The notes: generated by a model not told the origin, from the letters alone. Shown: positions 9,389 through 18,728, counted from the stretch's first letter. The stretch is 54,197 nt of DNA from Oribacterium sp. (GCA_017940955.1 JAGAXP010000107.1:1-54197); one strand, 5' to 3'. Program-made: numbers and translations.

Positions 9389-9408
9389 TGGTACAGTGCA
9401 GAGTACCA
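9389..9408. promoter_or_regulatory. Possible operator upstream of sdaAB
   Basis: A 20-bp palindrome with 8 of 10 matching pairs, outer arms TGGTAC/GTACCA and central TGCA. It sits 30-49 bp upstream of the sdaAB start, where a repressor or activator would act. No regulator gene is adjacent, so the binding protein is unknown. Confidence 0.4.
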
Positions 9409-9432
9409 TTTCGGATCTGTCTTTAAAAAGAT

Positions 9433-9468
9433 AAATCAGTGTTTCCGGTTTGAGGAAAACACTGATTT
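9433..9468. terminator. Bidirectional terminator between transporter and sdaAB
   Basis: AAATCAGTGTTTCC (9433-9446) with GGAAAACACTGATTT (9454-9468), one bulged A. On the minus strand it is followed by TTATCTTTTT, so it can end the transporter transcript. Confidence 0.75.
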
Positions 9469-9474
9469 TAGTTT

Positions 9475-9560
9475 GCGCGATATGGCCTTCAAGCGAATAT
9501 TTATATTCATTTGAAGGCCAACGCGACATCGAGTATGGGTGCCTTCCTCCCCTACTCGAT
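9475..9560. repeat. Two further adjacent inverted repeats in the transporter-sdaAB gap
   Basis: First hairpin: TGGCCTTCAA (9483-9492) with TTGAAGGCCA (9511-9520), enclosing GAATAT/ATATTC, and flanked by CGCG on both sides. Second: ATCGAGTA (9528-9535) with TACTCGAT (9553-9560), plus GGG/CCC inside. They are unrelated in sequence to each other and to the terminator beside them. Confidence 0.6.
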
Positions 9561-9638
9561 TATCGCATTGCCGCCTTCCGGTAAATATCCAGAATTACTT
9601 AATGGCGGTCTGCATGGGAGCAGGAGTTCCCTACTGCA

Positions 9639-10874
9639 TTATGCTGTTTTGACAGTAGCAGCCTCAGCTTCAGCATCCTTTAAGATGAACTTCTTATAGA
9701 TCTGATCAACCACTACGCCTATGGCATTATCACCTGAAACGTTGCAGGCTGTTCCGAAGGAATCCTGTGTGATGTAAAGAGCAACCATAAGTGCACAGAT
9801 AGGACCGTTAGGGTCACCTGCTGTTGTTCCGAATATCATGTAAAGGAATGGAAGTGCAGTCATGATGGATCCGCCCGGAGCTCCCGGTGAGGCAACCATC
9901 GCTACGCCAAGTGTCATAATGAAAGGAATGACTGTTGCAAGGCTGATAGGAAGATCATTCATGAGACATACTGCTGTAGCGCAGGCTGTGATTGTGATCA
10001 TGGATCCGCACATATGGATATTGGCACAAAGAGGTACAACGAAGTTTCTGATCTGCGAGCAAACACCGTCAGCCTTTGCACACTCAAGGTTTACAGGGAT
10101 GGTTGCAGCTGAAGACTGTGTTCCGATAGCTGTTGTATAACCCGGAATCTGGTTCTTGATAAGTGTTAACGGATTCTTGTGAGCAATACTTCCTGCAAGT
10201 GTGAACTGCATAAAAATATAAATAAGGTGCATAGCTATAACTACCACAAACACCTTCCAGAGAATGCTGAGGATAGTAAAGGTCTTGCCTGAATATGTAA
10301 GGTCAACAAAGGTACCACAGATGTATAATGGAAGAAGAGGGATGATAGCTGTGTGAAGAACAGAATCAATTATAGCTGAAAAATCCTTCATTCCGTTGTA
10401 AAGAGATGTACCGATGGTCTTACCGCGAAGAGTTGACATGCAGAGACCAAGGATAAATGCAAGTACAACCGCTGACAATGTATCGATAACTGCCGGAAGT
10501 GAAATGGTGAAGTAGGAACCAACACTTACGTCAGCTGTTGCCTGAATCTTCTCGAGAGCATCAGGAGACATGAAATGAGGGAAAAGTGTGTCGGAAACAA
10601 TGAATGAAAGGCTTCCGGCAATAAGTGTACTTGAATATGCAAGAAGTACTGTGACTACAAGGAGCTTTCCTGCACCCTGGGAAAGATCTGCGATACCCAT
10701 GGTAACGTAGGCCAGGATCATGAGAGGGATGACAAATTTCAGGAAAACACTAAAGTTTGTTGATAAAGTAACTACGGTTTTGCAGAACCATAATGGAGTG
10801 AACTGTCCGATCAAAATACCCAGAATGATTGCAATGATGAGCTTTGGAACGAGCCCTAATTTAAATTGTTTCAT
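9639..10874 (-). CDS. Dicarboxylate/amino acid:cation symporter (DAACS family), probable serine transporter
   Basis: 411 residues from ATG 10874, chosen over an in-frame start at 10898 because AAAGGGGA lies about 7 bp upstream. Eight or more hydrophobic segments and re-entrant-loop-type motifs are seen: the serine-rich TQSSAATIPVN, GSMITITACATAVC, MVASPGAPGGSI and CNVSGDNAIG near the C-terminus, all typical of the glutamate/serine-threonine symporter fold. These import amino or dicarboxylic acids with Na+ or H+. Being the first gene before sdaAB-sdaAA suggests that serine is the substrate; this is inference from context. Confidence 0.88.
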   Translation of the reverse strand: MKQFKLGLVPKLIIAIILGILIGQFTPLWFCKTVVTLSTNFSVFLKFVIPLMILAYVTMGIADLSQGAGKLLVVTVLLAYSSTLIAGSLSFIVSDTLFPHFMSPDALEKIQATADVSVGSYFTISLPAVIDTLSAVVLAFILGLCMSTLRGKTIGTSLYNGMKDFSAIIDSVLHTAIIPLLPLYICGTFVDLTYSGKTFTILSILWKVFVVVIAMHLIYIFMQFTLAGSIAHKNPLTLIKNQIPGYTTAIGTQSSAATIPVNLECAKADGVCSQIRNFVVPLCANIHMCGSMITITACATAVCLMNDLPISLATVIPFIMTLGVAMVASPGAPGGSIMTALPFLYMIFGTTAGDPNGPICALMVALYITQDSFGTACNVSGDNAIGVVVDQIYKKFILKDAEAEAATVKTA

Positions 10875-11016
10875 AGTAAAATCCCCTTTGAATAACATGT
10901 GAATCCTTCACATAAATTTCGACTCAAAAATGAGAAGACGTGCACTTTTCTTCACATTCATTTTGTATATGTCTATGATAACGCTGCAATATATATTTGT
11001 TAAATTTATATATTTA

Positions 11017-11049
11017 AATTTATACATAAATAGAATTTATGTATAAATT
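11017..11049. promoter_or_regulatory. Long perfect AT-rich palindrome between divergent genes
   Basis: Fifteen-bp arms (11017-11031 and 11035-11049) separated by AGA, perfectly complementary. There is no T run, so it is not a classical terminator. It lies about 145 bp upstream of the transporter start and 225 bp upstream of the FliD-like gene, in the 399-bp stretch 10875-11273 that otherwise holds no gene. Candidate operator or cruciform site. Confidence 0.5.
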
Positions 11050-11273
11050 GCCGAATTAATAGTATGAACCCACTATCTACGTTCCCGGATCCATCGGCTG
11101 AGCTGTTACCTGAACTGCCATAAATAAAAAATTATTTTTATGTCGCCGGATTTTACAGGTTGTGTTATCATAAAAGTAGGAAAGTCTGTGATGATACAGA
11201 CGAACAGTACTTGATCGGAACACTGCAGTACATAAGGATATGTACTGACAATATTGATGAAAGGAGGCAAAAG

Positions 11274-12314
11274 ATGTCAATAAGTGCTTTAGGCGGTGTA
11301 GGTTCTTTTGATTTTTACAATTCCTCAAGCATACAAAGCATGTATGATCTGATGAGATACCAGTACAGTATCAATTCATCGCTTGCTTCGAGAAATGCAT
11401 CCAGAGTTTCGTCTTATCTTGGAACCCAGGGCTTGAGTACATCTACCTACGGTGTCGATAATACCACAGCTTTTCTCAGTCTTTACAAAAGTGACCTGAC
11501 GGGTATGGAGAAAGCGGCTGACAGGCTTAGCTACTATAAACCGGGAAATGTCTTCTCTGAGTTCACACTTGGATCCTCAGACGAAGGTGTTGCGGAGATA
11601 TCCACAAAGTCTCTCAGTAGGGCAAAGGAATTTACGGTTGATGTTCAGAATCTGGCAACAGATACTGAACCGGCGAGATATTCCATTACCGAGAATGGCA
11701 GAACGACCCAATATACTTCAAAGTCCAATACTATCAGCTTAAGTAATGCTGATGCGACTCTGACTCTGAAGGGTACGGGAACAACCAGTATTTACACCGG
11801 TGTCGATGAAGACAACATTGTGTCTGCCATGAAGGATATGGTGAAAAAGTACAACGATACCATGGAGACACTTTCTGTAGGTAAGAGTCTGGGCAGCGGA
11901 GTTTACAGTCAGATTTCGGATATGTCAAAGAGGATTTCCAATGGAACGGTTCTCAGTATGGTGGGATTGTCCTATGACAAGAACGGTAATCTGAGTCTGG
12001 ATGAGGAGAGACTTCGATCTGCTCTTGAAAAGGATTATGATACTACCCGCGAAATAATCGGAGGTCAGTACGGAATCGCTACAGGCTTGAGCCAGAAAGC
12101 AGATGAAGCATTATCGAAGTCAGTAACCAGTATCATGGGAAGAAGCTTATCCGGTAATGAATCCGGTCTTCTCGGAAGTGGCGGAAGTATCTTTGGTCAG
12201 TCAGCAGACCTTGGACAGGATTATCTGAATATGATGTTTGATTTTTCAAAGAGGACACCTTACGCATATAACAATCTCTATGCTGTAGGGTCTATGCTGA
12301 ATCTTCTTGGATGA
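11274..12314 (+). CDS. FliD-like (flagellar hook-associated protein 2-like) orphan protein
   Basis: 346 residues from ATG 11274, which has AAAGGAGG 7 bp upstream; the frame extends further upstream without an RBS. The middle (about 110-170) reads AKEFTVDVQNLAT followed by beta-rich sequence, and about 230-275 reads LSYDKNGNLSLDEERLRSAL then EKDYDTTREIIGG, matching the FliD C-terminal domain consensus (DGxLxxDExKLxxAL). Low-complexity Ser/Gly near the end, and no signal peptide. FliD caps flagellar filaments, but no other flagellar gene is in the window; it is shorter than a normal FliD (usually over 450). Could be an exported cap-like protein or a FliD relative of other use. Confidence 0.6.
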   Translation: MSISALGGVGSFDFYNSSSIQSMYDLMRYQYSINSSLASRNASRVSSYLGTQGLSTSTYGVDNTTAFLSLYKSDLTGMEKAADRLSYYKPGNVFSEFTLGSSDEGVAEISTKSLSRAKEFTVDVQNLATDTEPARYSITENGRTTQYTSKSNTISLSNADATLTLKGTGTTSIYTGVDEDNIVSAMKDMVKKYNDTMETLSVGKSLGSGVYSQISDMSKRISNGTVLSMVGLSYDKNGNLSLDEERLRSALEKDYDTTREIIGGQYGIATGLSQKADEALSKSVTSIMGRSLSGNESGLLGSGGSIFGQSADLGQDYLNMMFDFSKRTPYAYNNLYAVGSMLNLLG

Positions 12315-12325
12315 TCATGTACGGG

Positions 12326-12363
12326 AAACAGCGTCGGGGATAAAGCCCCGGCGCTGTTTTTAT
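12326..12363 (+). terminator. Terminator after the FliD-like gene
   Basis: AAACAGCGTCGGGG (12326-12339) pairs with CCCCGGCGCTGTTT, followed by T's. Confidence 0.88.
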
Positions 12364-12475
12364 ATGGAAGTCCATGGGGGACGCATATGTATTCAGGATG
12401 TCCCTCTATCAATTTAAGCGGTTCCCGATGGATTATATCCTCACATGGATTTTTGATCGGTGGAGTCGTGCCTGA

Positions 12476-13183
12476 TTATTTTTTAAAAATATCTTTGATT
12501 TGATCTAAAAGTGATTTTTGGGGTGGATTTATAATATCTTCTGTGCGGGCTTCAAAAAGAGAACCCATGGTGGAATTTGCAGCTTTGACTTCATTTACTA
12601 CCGCTGCCAGAACAACGGGGTACTCTCCGGAGGTTTTGTCATACATCCAGATGTCGGTAGGGACAACGGTTCTCCTGAATGACACAAAACTGGGATTATC
12701 TATTCTCACATCCCAGGTTTCATCGGCGCCGGCAAAATTTACAACTATTTGCAGACTTTTTTCTTTCTCGTTTTCCGATTTTACGGTGAAATTAACAAAT
12801 GGAGTTACATAATCTGCACGCATTGCATCTGCGTCAACAGCGTATTTTGGTGTGTAGGCACTGTATTTGTCTTCGGAGCTCTTCATAAGGTAACCATATG
12901 TAGACCACACATTTGTGTTTTTATTTTTGTTGCAAATGGTGATGGTTTTTTTCTTATGACTTGGCTGGTACAGTACGCTCAGAGTATCATCAAGATAAAG
13001 ATAGGAAGTTCCCGAAGTGTCATCCATTCTCATAACCAGTGGATTACTGATCTTGTCCTGCATGATGGCATGGAGCTCTGCTTCAAGGGATTCGTACTCC
13101 GGCTCCTTTTTGCCGCAGCCGGTAAATACGAGAAACATGCATATGATTAAAGCTGTTACACAAATAGATTTATATTTTGACAT
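12476..13183 (-). CDS. Lipoprotein of unknown function
   Basis: 235 residues from ATG 13183, preferred since AAAGG lies 8 bp upstream; an earlier in-frame start at 13228 lacks one. The N-terminus is a lipoprotein signal: KYKS, a hydrophobic stretch (ICVTALIICMFLVF), then the lipobox TGC. The rest is beta-rich and soluble, ending in an amphipathic helix (SLLDQIKDIFKK). No family recognised. Predicted to be anchored to the outer face of the membrane. Confidence 0.7.
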   Translation of the reverse strand: MSKYKSICVTALIICMFLVFTGCGKKEPEYESLEAELHAIMQDKISNPLVMRMDDTSGTSYLYLDDTLSVLYQPSHKKKTITICNKNKNTNVWSTYGYLMKSSEDKYSAYTPKYAVDADAMRADYVTPFVNFTVKSENEKEKSLQIVVNFAGADETWDVRIDNPSFVSFRRTVVPTDIWMYDKTSGEYPVVLAAVVNEVKAANSTMGSLFEARTEDIINPPQKSLLDQIKDIFKK

Positions 13184-13334
13184 CGATGATACCTTTCTGG
13201 CTTGTAGAAAACGCAAATATTGTGTCACATTCCCTGCATTTTTCGGGATGAAGAAACTAACGTTTCTATATTATCATTCGTCCAAAATCTTTTATTCATA
13301 AGAGTATCGTATACCTTTAGCTTGAGATTCGTGT

Positions 13335-15458
13335 ATGTCGTATGTTATATTCAGTTCTATGAATTTTTACGATTACCTTATGGAACATGATATACGACTT
13401 ACAGAGCAGCAGCGTGCCGCGGTTAATGCTGTCGACGGTGCGGTGCTGCTTCTTGCTGTACCCGGATCCGGAAAGACAACAGTTCTTGTAGCGAGACTCG
13501 GATACATGATATTTGTGAAGCATATAGACCCCGAAAGTATACTTACACTTACCTATACTGTTGCGGCAACGAGGGATATGGCGGAGAGATTCAGAAGTCT
13601 TTTTGGAGATAAATATACGGAGAGACTTGAGTTCAGGACCATCAACGGAGTATGCGCCAGAATCATTAACTTCTATGGGAGACGTATCGGGAAGCAGGCA
13701 TTTACACTGGTCACTGATGAAAAGGTTACCACAGAAATGCTTGGCCGGATATTTCAGCAGGTGGAGAAGACTTATGCAACCGAAAGCGATCTTAAGGCTG
13801 TAAGAACCCTTATCACCTATATCAAAAACATGATGCTGGACAAGGAGGAGATCAGGAGTCTCGATGAAACAGAAGACATAAAGATTTCCGCAATTTATAC
13901 AATGTATCAGGAGGAAATGCGTAGCCGGGGACTTATGGATTATGATGATCAGATGGTTTACGCCCTTATGATCCTTAAAAGAAGTCCGGAGACACTTTCA
14001 TACATACAGGAAAAATATAAATATATCTGTGTTGATGAGGCTCAGGATACCTCCAAAATACAGCACGCCATCATTGGTCTGATTGCATCAGGAAAAGGAA
14101 ACATTTTCATGGTGGGGGATGAGGACCAGAGCATTTACGGTTTCAGGGCGGCTTATCCTGAAGCGCTTCTCAATTTTGAAAAGGAGCATCCGGGAGCCAG
14201 GGTGCTTCTTATGGAAGAGAATTTCAGATCTAAAAAGCAGATAGTCGATAAGGCACAGCACTTCATTTCCCAAAATGTTCTGAGACATGAAAAGAGCATG
14301 TTTACTCATAGGTCTGCGGGTGGAGATTTCAGAACAATCAGTCTTAAAAGCAGAAATGCGGGATACAGTTATCTTTTGAAGGTTGCAGCGGACTGTAAGG
14401 CTGAAACTGCGGTTCTCTACAGGGATAATGAAAGTGCGATTCCGCTTGTGGATATCCTTGAAAGAAACGGAGTGCCCTACAGAATCAAAAACATGGATCT
14501 GAGTTTCTTTACTCACAGAACGGTAGTAGATATATCAAACATTATCAGATTTTCTTTGGACCCACTGGATACAGAGCTTTTTCTACAGATCTACTATAAA
14601 ATGAAAACTTATCTGTCAAAGGCTCTTGCAGAGCAGGCCTGTTTCGAGAGCAGAAAGCATAAGCTCCCTGTGATAGATGCTGCCCTAAGATATTGTAATC
14701 TTCCTAAAGGAACGGTGAGCAGCCTTCAGGAAATGAAGGATCATTTAAAGAATCTTCCGAAGGACAAGGCGGATCAGGCTGTCGGGCGCATAACCAGACA
14801 GATGGGTTACAACAACTATCTTGAGCGAAATAAGATGAACGAAGGCAAAATAGCGATTCTCAGGAGTCTTTCGTATCAGGAAAACAGTCCAAAGGGACTT
14901 CTCGACAGGTTAGAAGCATTACAGCTTCTTCTTAAAGATAAGGATAATGATCCGACCTGTAAGTTTGTGCTTTCCACCATTCACAGCAGTAAGGGGCTCG
15001 AATATGATACCGTTTACCTGATGGACGTAATGGATGGGGTGTTCCCTCAGGAGGTTCCGGATATTGCATGGAAGAGCAGTTCTCTCCGGAAGTCTGCAAG
15101 CGGTGATGATCTTCAGGAGCTTGAAACCTTTGAGGAGGAACGCAGACTATTCTATGTAGGGATTACCAGGGCGAAAAATGCTCTTTATCTTTTCGAGTAT
15201 AAAAATGAAGACACTACCTTTATTAATGAACTTTTGGACAGAGGAATCGACCCGGACAAGAGAAGTAAAGCCGGTTCCGCCGGAGGTTTTTCCGGCGGGT
15301 ATTTTTCCGGAGGCAATTCTTATAATGATAGTGCTTACAGTTCAAACTATTCCGACGGGCTGTATGGTGGCAGCAGAGCATCCGGAAATTTTGCACCTAA
15401 AGTAAAGCTGTATGGTGGAAGAGACTTTACAGGCAAAAAAATTTATAAAGAGCATTAA
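13335..15458 (+). CDS. UvrD/Rep-family ATP-dependent DNA helicase
   Basis: 707 residues. SF1A motifs in order: Q motif LTEQQRAAV (22-30), Walker A AVPGSGKTT (41-49), DEAQD (234-238), GDEDQSIYGFR (261-271), ENFRS, then SSKGLEYDTVYLMD (about 548-561) and FYVGITRAKN (about 606-615). It unwinds DNA 3' to 5' during repair or restart. The last 70 residues are a Gly/Ser/Tyr-rich low-complexity tail ending in VKLYGGRDFTGKKIY. The start is uncertain: no clear RBS before 13335, and ATG 13359 (MNFYDYLMEH) is equally likely. Shorter than PcrA/UvrD, with a reduced 2B region. Confidence 0.88.
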   Translation: MSYVIFSSMNFYDYLMEHDIRLTEQQRAAVNAVDGAVLLLAVPGSGKTTVLVARLGYMIFVKHIDPESILTLTYTVAATRDMAERFRSLFGDKYTERLEFRTINGVCARIINFYGRRIGKQAFTLVTDEKVTTEMLGRIFQQVEKTYATESDLKAVRTLITYIKNMMLDKEEIRSLDETEDIKISAIYTMYQEEMRSRGLMDYDDQMVYALMILKRSPETLSYIQEKYKYICVDEAQDTSKIQHAIIGLIASGKGNIFMVGDEDQSIYGFRAAYPEALLNFEKEHPGARVLLMEENFRSKKQIVDKAQHFISQNVLRHEKSMFTHRSAGGDFRTISLKSRNAGYSYLLKVAADCKAETAVLYRDNESAIPLVDILERNGVPYRIKNMDLSFFTHRTVVDISNIIRFSLDPLDTELFLQIYYKMKTYLSKALAEQACFESRKHKLPVIDAALRYCNLPKGTVSSLQEMKDHLKNLPKDKADQAVGRITRQMGYNNYLERNKMNEGKIAILRSLSYQENSPKGLLDRLEALQLLLKDKDNDPTCKFVLSTIHSSKGLEYDTVYLMDVMDGVFPQEVPDIAWKSSSLRKSASGDDLQELETFEEERRLFYVGITRAKNALYLFEYKNEDTTFINELLDRGIDPDKRSKAGSAGGFSGGYFSGGNSYNDSAYSSNYSDGLYGGSRASGNFAPKVKLYGGRDFTGKKIYKEH

Positions 15459-15500
15459 AACTGTTTAACGGGATGCTCACAGACTTTACACTGTTACACT

Positions 15501-15528
15501 TTGACTTCCTAAAGCGCCGGTGTATAAT
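15501..15528 (+). promoter_or_regulatory. Sigma-A-type promoter of the symporter gene
   Basis: TTGACT (15501-15506), 16-bp spacer, TATAAT (15523-15528) preceded by TG. It lies 39 bp upstream of the AGCS start codon. Confidence 0.75.
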
Positions 15529-15567
15529 GTTAGAGTTCAAATAACGTAAAGGAATGGGTATCATAAA

Positions 15568-16962
15568 ATGCAGTTATTTCAATTTGTCTACAATTTTCTT
15601 TGGGGAGATCTGGTAAAAATTCCGCTTCCGGGAGGGTCTTCTCTCGGCCTGTCGCTGCTGGTTATTCTGCTTATACCTGCGGGTATTTACTGTATGGTCA
15701 TCACCGGATTTCTGCCCGTAAGGCTGTTCCCCGAGATGATCAGAGTATCGACGGAGAAAAACGTTGATAAAGATAAAAAGGGCGGTGTATCCGGTCTTGA
15801 GGCTCTTATAGTTTCTACTGCCACACGTGTTGGTATGGGAAATCTCGTGGGAGTGGTTGCGGCTGTTTCCGCCGGTGGTGCCGGAGCTATCTTCTGGATG
15901 TGGCTCGCTGCCATCATTGGTTCCGCCACTGCATTTGTTGAGGCAACCCTCGCACAGCTTTATAAGGAAGAGGATCCTCTTTACGGTGGGTTCAGAGGCG
16001 GTCCCGCTTATTACATTCATCATATGTTGGCAGGCAAAAAGAAGAAGAGTGTTGTTGCTGTTCTTTTTGCTCTTTCGGCACTTCTTTGCTGGTGCGGCAT
16101 AAGCCAAGTCGTGGGAAATTCCGTTTCTTCCGCTCTTGATAATGCATTCCGTGTCCCGCCCCTTGCTACTGCTGTGATCCTCTGTATACCGGGAGCATTT
16201 ATAGTTTTAAGGAAGAATGTCACTGTAAAGGTTCTGAACATCATAGTTCCTATCATGGCAGGCTTCTATATTTTCCTTACGATCTTTGCTATCATCAATA
16301 ATATCACGGAGCTTCCGGGTGTTTTCAGCCGTATATTTACTGAAGCCTTCGGACTGAGACAGGCTGCGGCAGGAGGTTTCGGAGCAGTGCTTATGAATGG
16401 TGTTAAAAGAGGACTTTTCTCCAATGAAGCAGGCTCAGGTTCAGCACCCTGCGCTGCAGCAAGCGCAGATGTGGATCATCCTGCAAAGTCCGGTCTTCTT
16501 CAGGCTCTGGGTGTATTTATCGATACTATCATCATTTGCAGCTGTACTGCATTTGTGATCCTGCTTGTTCCCGAAAGCATCACAGAAGGTCTTAAGGGCA
16601 TGGATCTTCTTCAGGAAGCCATGAGATATCACTTTGGTAATGCCGGTGTGATATTCATCGCAGTGACCCTTTGGCTTTTCTGCTTTTCCACCTTTCTCGG
16701 GATACTTTTCTATGCCCGTTCAAATGTGGCATATGTTTTTGGCGACAGCTGGACTTCACAGACGATATACAAGGCTGTCGCTCTTGTGAATCTTTTTATT
16801 GGATGCCTTGCAGCTTATACATTTGTATGGGATCTCGGAGATGTCGGGATAGGTCTCATGACTGTCTTCAATATGATCGCCCTCATACCTATGTCCCGGG
16901 AAGCAGTCATGTCTCTAAGGGACTACGAAAAAATAAAATCATATAAGTACCGGATCGGATAA
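15568..16962 (+). CDS. Sodium:alanine/glycine symporter (AGCS family)
   Basis: 464 residues, normal family length, with about ten membrane segments. Diagnostic blocks: ATRVGMGNLVGVVAAVSAGG (residues about 91-110), FWMWLAAIIGSATAFVEATL, the GGFRGGPAYYI segment and LFSNEAGSGSAPCAAASA, which is the AGCS signature around the substrate and Na+ sites. It takes up alanine or glycine with Na+. Start ATG 15568 has AAAGGA about 13 bp upstream. The next gene begins 41 bp after its stop, so the sensor cluster may be partly cotranscribed with it. Confidence 0.93.
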   Translation: MQLFQFVYNFLWGDLVKIPLPGGSSLGLSLLVILLIPAGIYCMVITGFLPVRLFPEMIRVSTEKNVDKDKKGGVSGLEALIVSTATRVGMGNLVGVVAAVSAGGAGAIFWMWLAAIIGSATAFVEATLAQLYKEEDPLYGGFRGGPAYYIHHMLAGKKKKSVVAVLFALSALLCWCGISQVVGNSVSSALDNAFRVPPLATAVILCIPGAFIVLRKNVTVKVLNIIVPIMAGFYIFLTIFAIINNITELPGVFSRIFTEAFGLRQAAAGGFGAVLMNGVKRGLFSNEAGSGSAPCAAASADVDHPAKSGLLQALGVFIDTIIICSCTAFVILLVPESITEGLKGMDLLQEAMRYHFGNAGVIFIAVTLWLFCFSTFLGILFYARSNVAYVFGDSWTSQTIYKAVALVNLFIGCLAAYTFVWDLGDVGIGLMTVFNMIALIPMSREAVMSLRDYEKIKSYKYRIG

Positions 16963-17003
16963 CAAAAAATAAAACAAAACATGAAGGTGAAAGGGTAAGG
17001 ATC

Positions 17004-18728
17004 ATGAACAACAGGTATTCATTTACTATCAAAAAAACAATGATTATTGTTTTGTTCATGATGACTATGGCTTTTTTACGTATAGGGGGTTTTCGGGCAG
17101 ATCAGCCGGAGCGCACATGGTACAACATAACCTGTTCTCTTATGTACACAGGACTTTTTGCGGGTTGGGGAATATCTGTAGATATTCGCATCATCCGCAG
17201 AGGCACCAAAAGGCTGTTGGAGGGGATCGCAGCAATGATGACACTATGGATGATGATTCGTACATGCAAGTATTTTTTTACCGCCGATCCGGATATGCTA
17301 CGGTGGCTTTGGTACTCCTACTACATTCCCATGATGATGATCCCATCCTTTGCTTTTGCGGCATCGCTGTATCTGAGAAAACCCGAGAACTATAAACTGC
17401 CGCGAAAGCTGTTTTTTCTCTATATTCCCGGAATACTTCTTTTTATTCTGGTCCTCACCAATGATATGCATCAGTTGGTATTCCGCTTTAACGAAACGAT
17501 CAGTTCATGGTCTGATGATGACATCACCTATGGACCTGTTTACTATTTATGTATGTTTTGGGGCAGCTTTTTGATGCTTTCAGCCTTATGGCTGATGCTG
17601 CACCGCTGCCGTGAGTCTAAACACCACAGTATCATATGGCTTCCGATGCTTCCCGCACTTATGATACTTCTTTATATGATCCTGAACGTAGCCGATCAAT
17701 CGCTTCTTACCAGGCTGCATCTTGGTGATGTCACTTTGTTTTACTGCACTATGATACTGGCAATTCTTGAAGCTTGCATATTCAGTGGTCTGATACAGTC
17801 AAACAGCGGATATAAGCAATTGTTTAAGCAGGGAAAGCTCAAGGCACTGATAACGGATGAAGCCGGTCATATCTACTATCGTTCAGAAGGAGCCGACAGG
17901 CTTGACACCGGTATGATCGGATCAGTGATCAAAAAAGGAGAGATAAGCCCTGATCCCGAAGTCATACTGAGAAGCCACAGGATCACAGGCGGCTATGTTA
18001 TCTGGGAAACAGATATAAGTGAACTTACACGGCTGACCGAAAGGCTGGAGGAAAACAAAGAAAATCTCAGGGACCGGATGCTTCTGGAGCAGGAGCAGCT
18101 CAAGGCAAAGCAGGAAATCACAGAACTGAAAGAACGGAATCGTCTATATGATATACTGCAGATGGCAACCTCGGGAGAGATACAAACCCTTGAGAAGCTG
18201 TTTGCATGTTATGATCAGACTGAAGCAGTCAGTAACTGTTCTTCTGATGACAGCGATTATAAAATGATACCCGGATATGCTGATGTTTCATCGATGAGGG
18301 CAAAACAGCATCTGCTGCTTGGGAGGATCGCTGTGCTTTGTGCATATGTAAAACGGAGAGGAAACCTGGTATTTCTCGGAGAAAAGAGCAGATTGATCGA
18401 TATACGTGATCTCGTGATCTGCTTTAAAGAATCGCTGTCCAATCTTGAACTTCTGGGAGTGGATTGTGCCGTGGATTTTTCGGGAAATGGGTTTATACCT
18501 TACGAGGAGGCTACCCGCTTTTATGAATTTTTTGAGACGAAGATCGAGTCGGTGCTTGATCAGATGTCAGCATTGTTCCTGAAGATCCGTCAGGAGGATG
18601 ACGATTTTTGGCTCATTATGGAGATTGAAAGCGGGATGAACGAAAAAGATATTTCGCGTTTTGTCTTAAGCACAAAGAACCGGGACATTGAGACCACAGG
18701 ATACGAAGAGGATATGGATGATGAGTAG
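17004..18728 (+). CDS. 7TM sensor protein resembling a histidine kinase that lacks its phospho-acceptor and ATPase domain
   Basis: 574 residues. Hydrophobic segments at roughly 12-28, 42-60, 76-92, 104-124, 138-152, 178-198, 208-228 and 244-262 resemble the 7TM N-terminal domain of some clostridial kinases. A degenerate PAS-like part (about 278-340) leads into a coiled coil (338-380). At the kinase H-box position it reads KERNRLYDILQ (377-387), aligning with the partner kinase KTRLHDQMG, so Tyr382 occupies the His position. No N- or G-box of an ATPase domain is visible in the remaining 190 residues. Its stop codon overlaps the next gene start, so the products are made together. Probably an input subunit; this is inference. 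Confidence 0.65.
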   Translation: MNNRYSFTIKKTMIIVLFMMTMAFLRIGGFRADQPERTWYNITCSLMYTGLFAGWGISVDIRIIRRGTKRLLEGIAAMMTLWMMIRTCKYFFTADPDMLRWLWYSYYIPMMMIPSFAFAASLYLRKPENYKLPRKLFFLYIPGILLFILVLTNDMHQLVFRFNETISSWSDDDITYGPVYYLCMFWGSFLMLSALWLMLHRCRESKHHSIIWLPMLPALMILLYMILNVADQSLLTRLHLGDVTLFYCTMILAILEACIFSGLIQSNSGYKQLFKQGKLKALITDEAGHIYYRSEGADRLDTGMIGSVIKKGEISPDPEVILRSHRITGGYVIWETDISELTRLTERLEENKENLRDRMLLEQEQLKAKQEITELKERNRLYDILQMATSGEIQTLEKLFACYDQTEAVSNCSSDDSDYKMIPGYADVSSMRAKQHLLLGRIAVLCAYVKRRGNLVFLGEKSRLIDIRDLVICFKESLSNLELLGVDCAVDFSGNGFIPYEEATRFYEFFETKIESVLDQMSALFLKIRQEDDDFWLIMEIESGMNEKDISRFVLSTKNRDIETTGYEEDMDDE

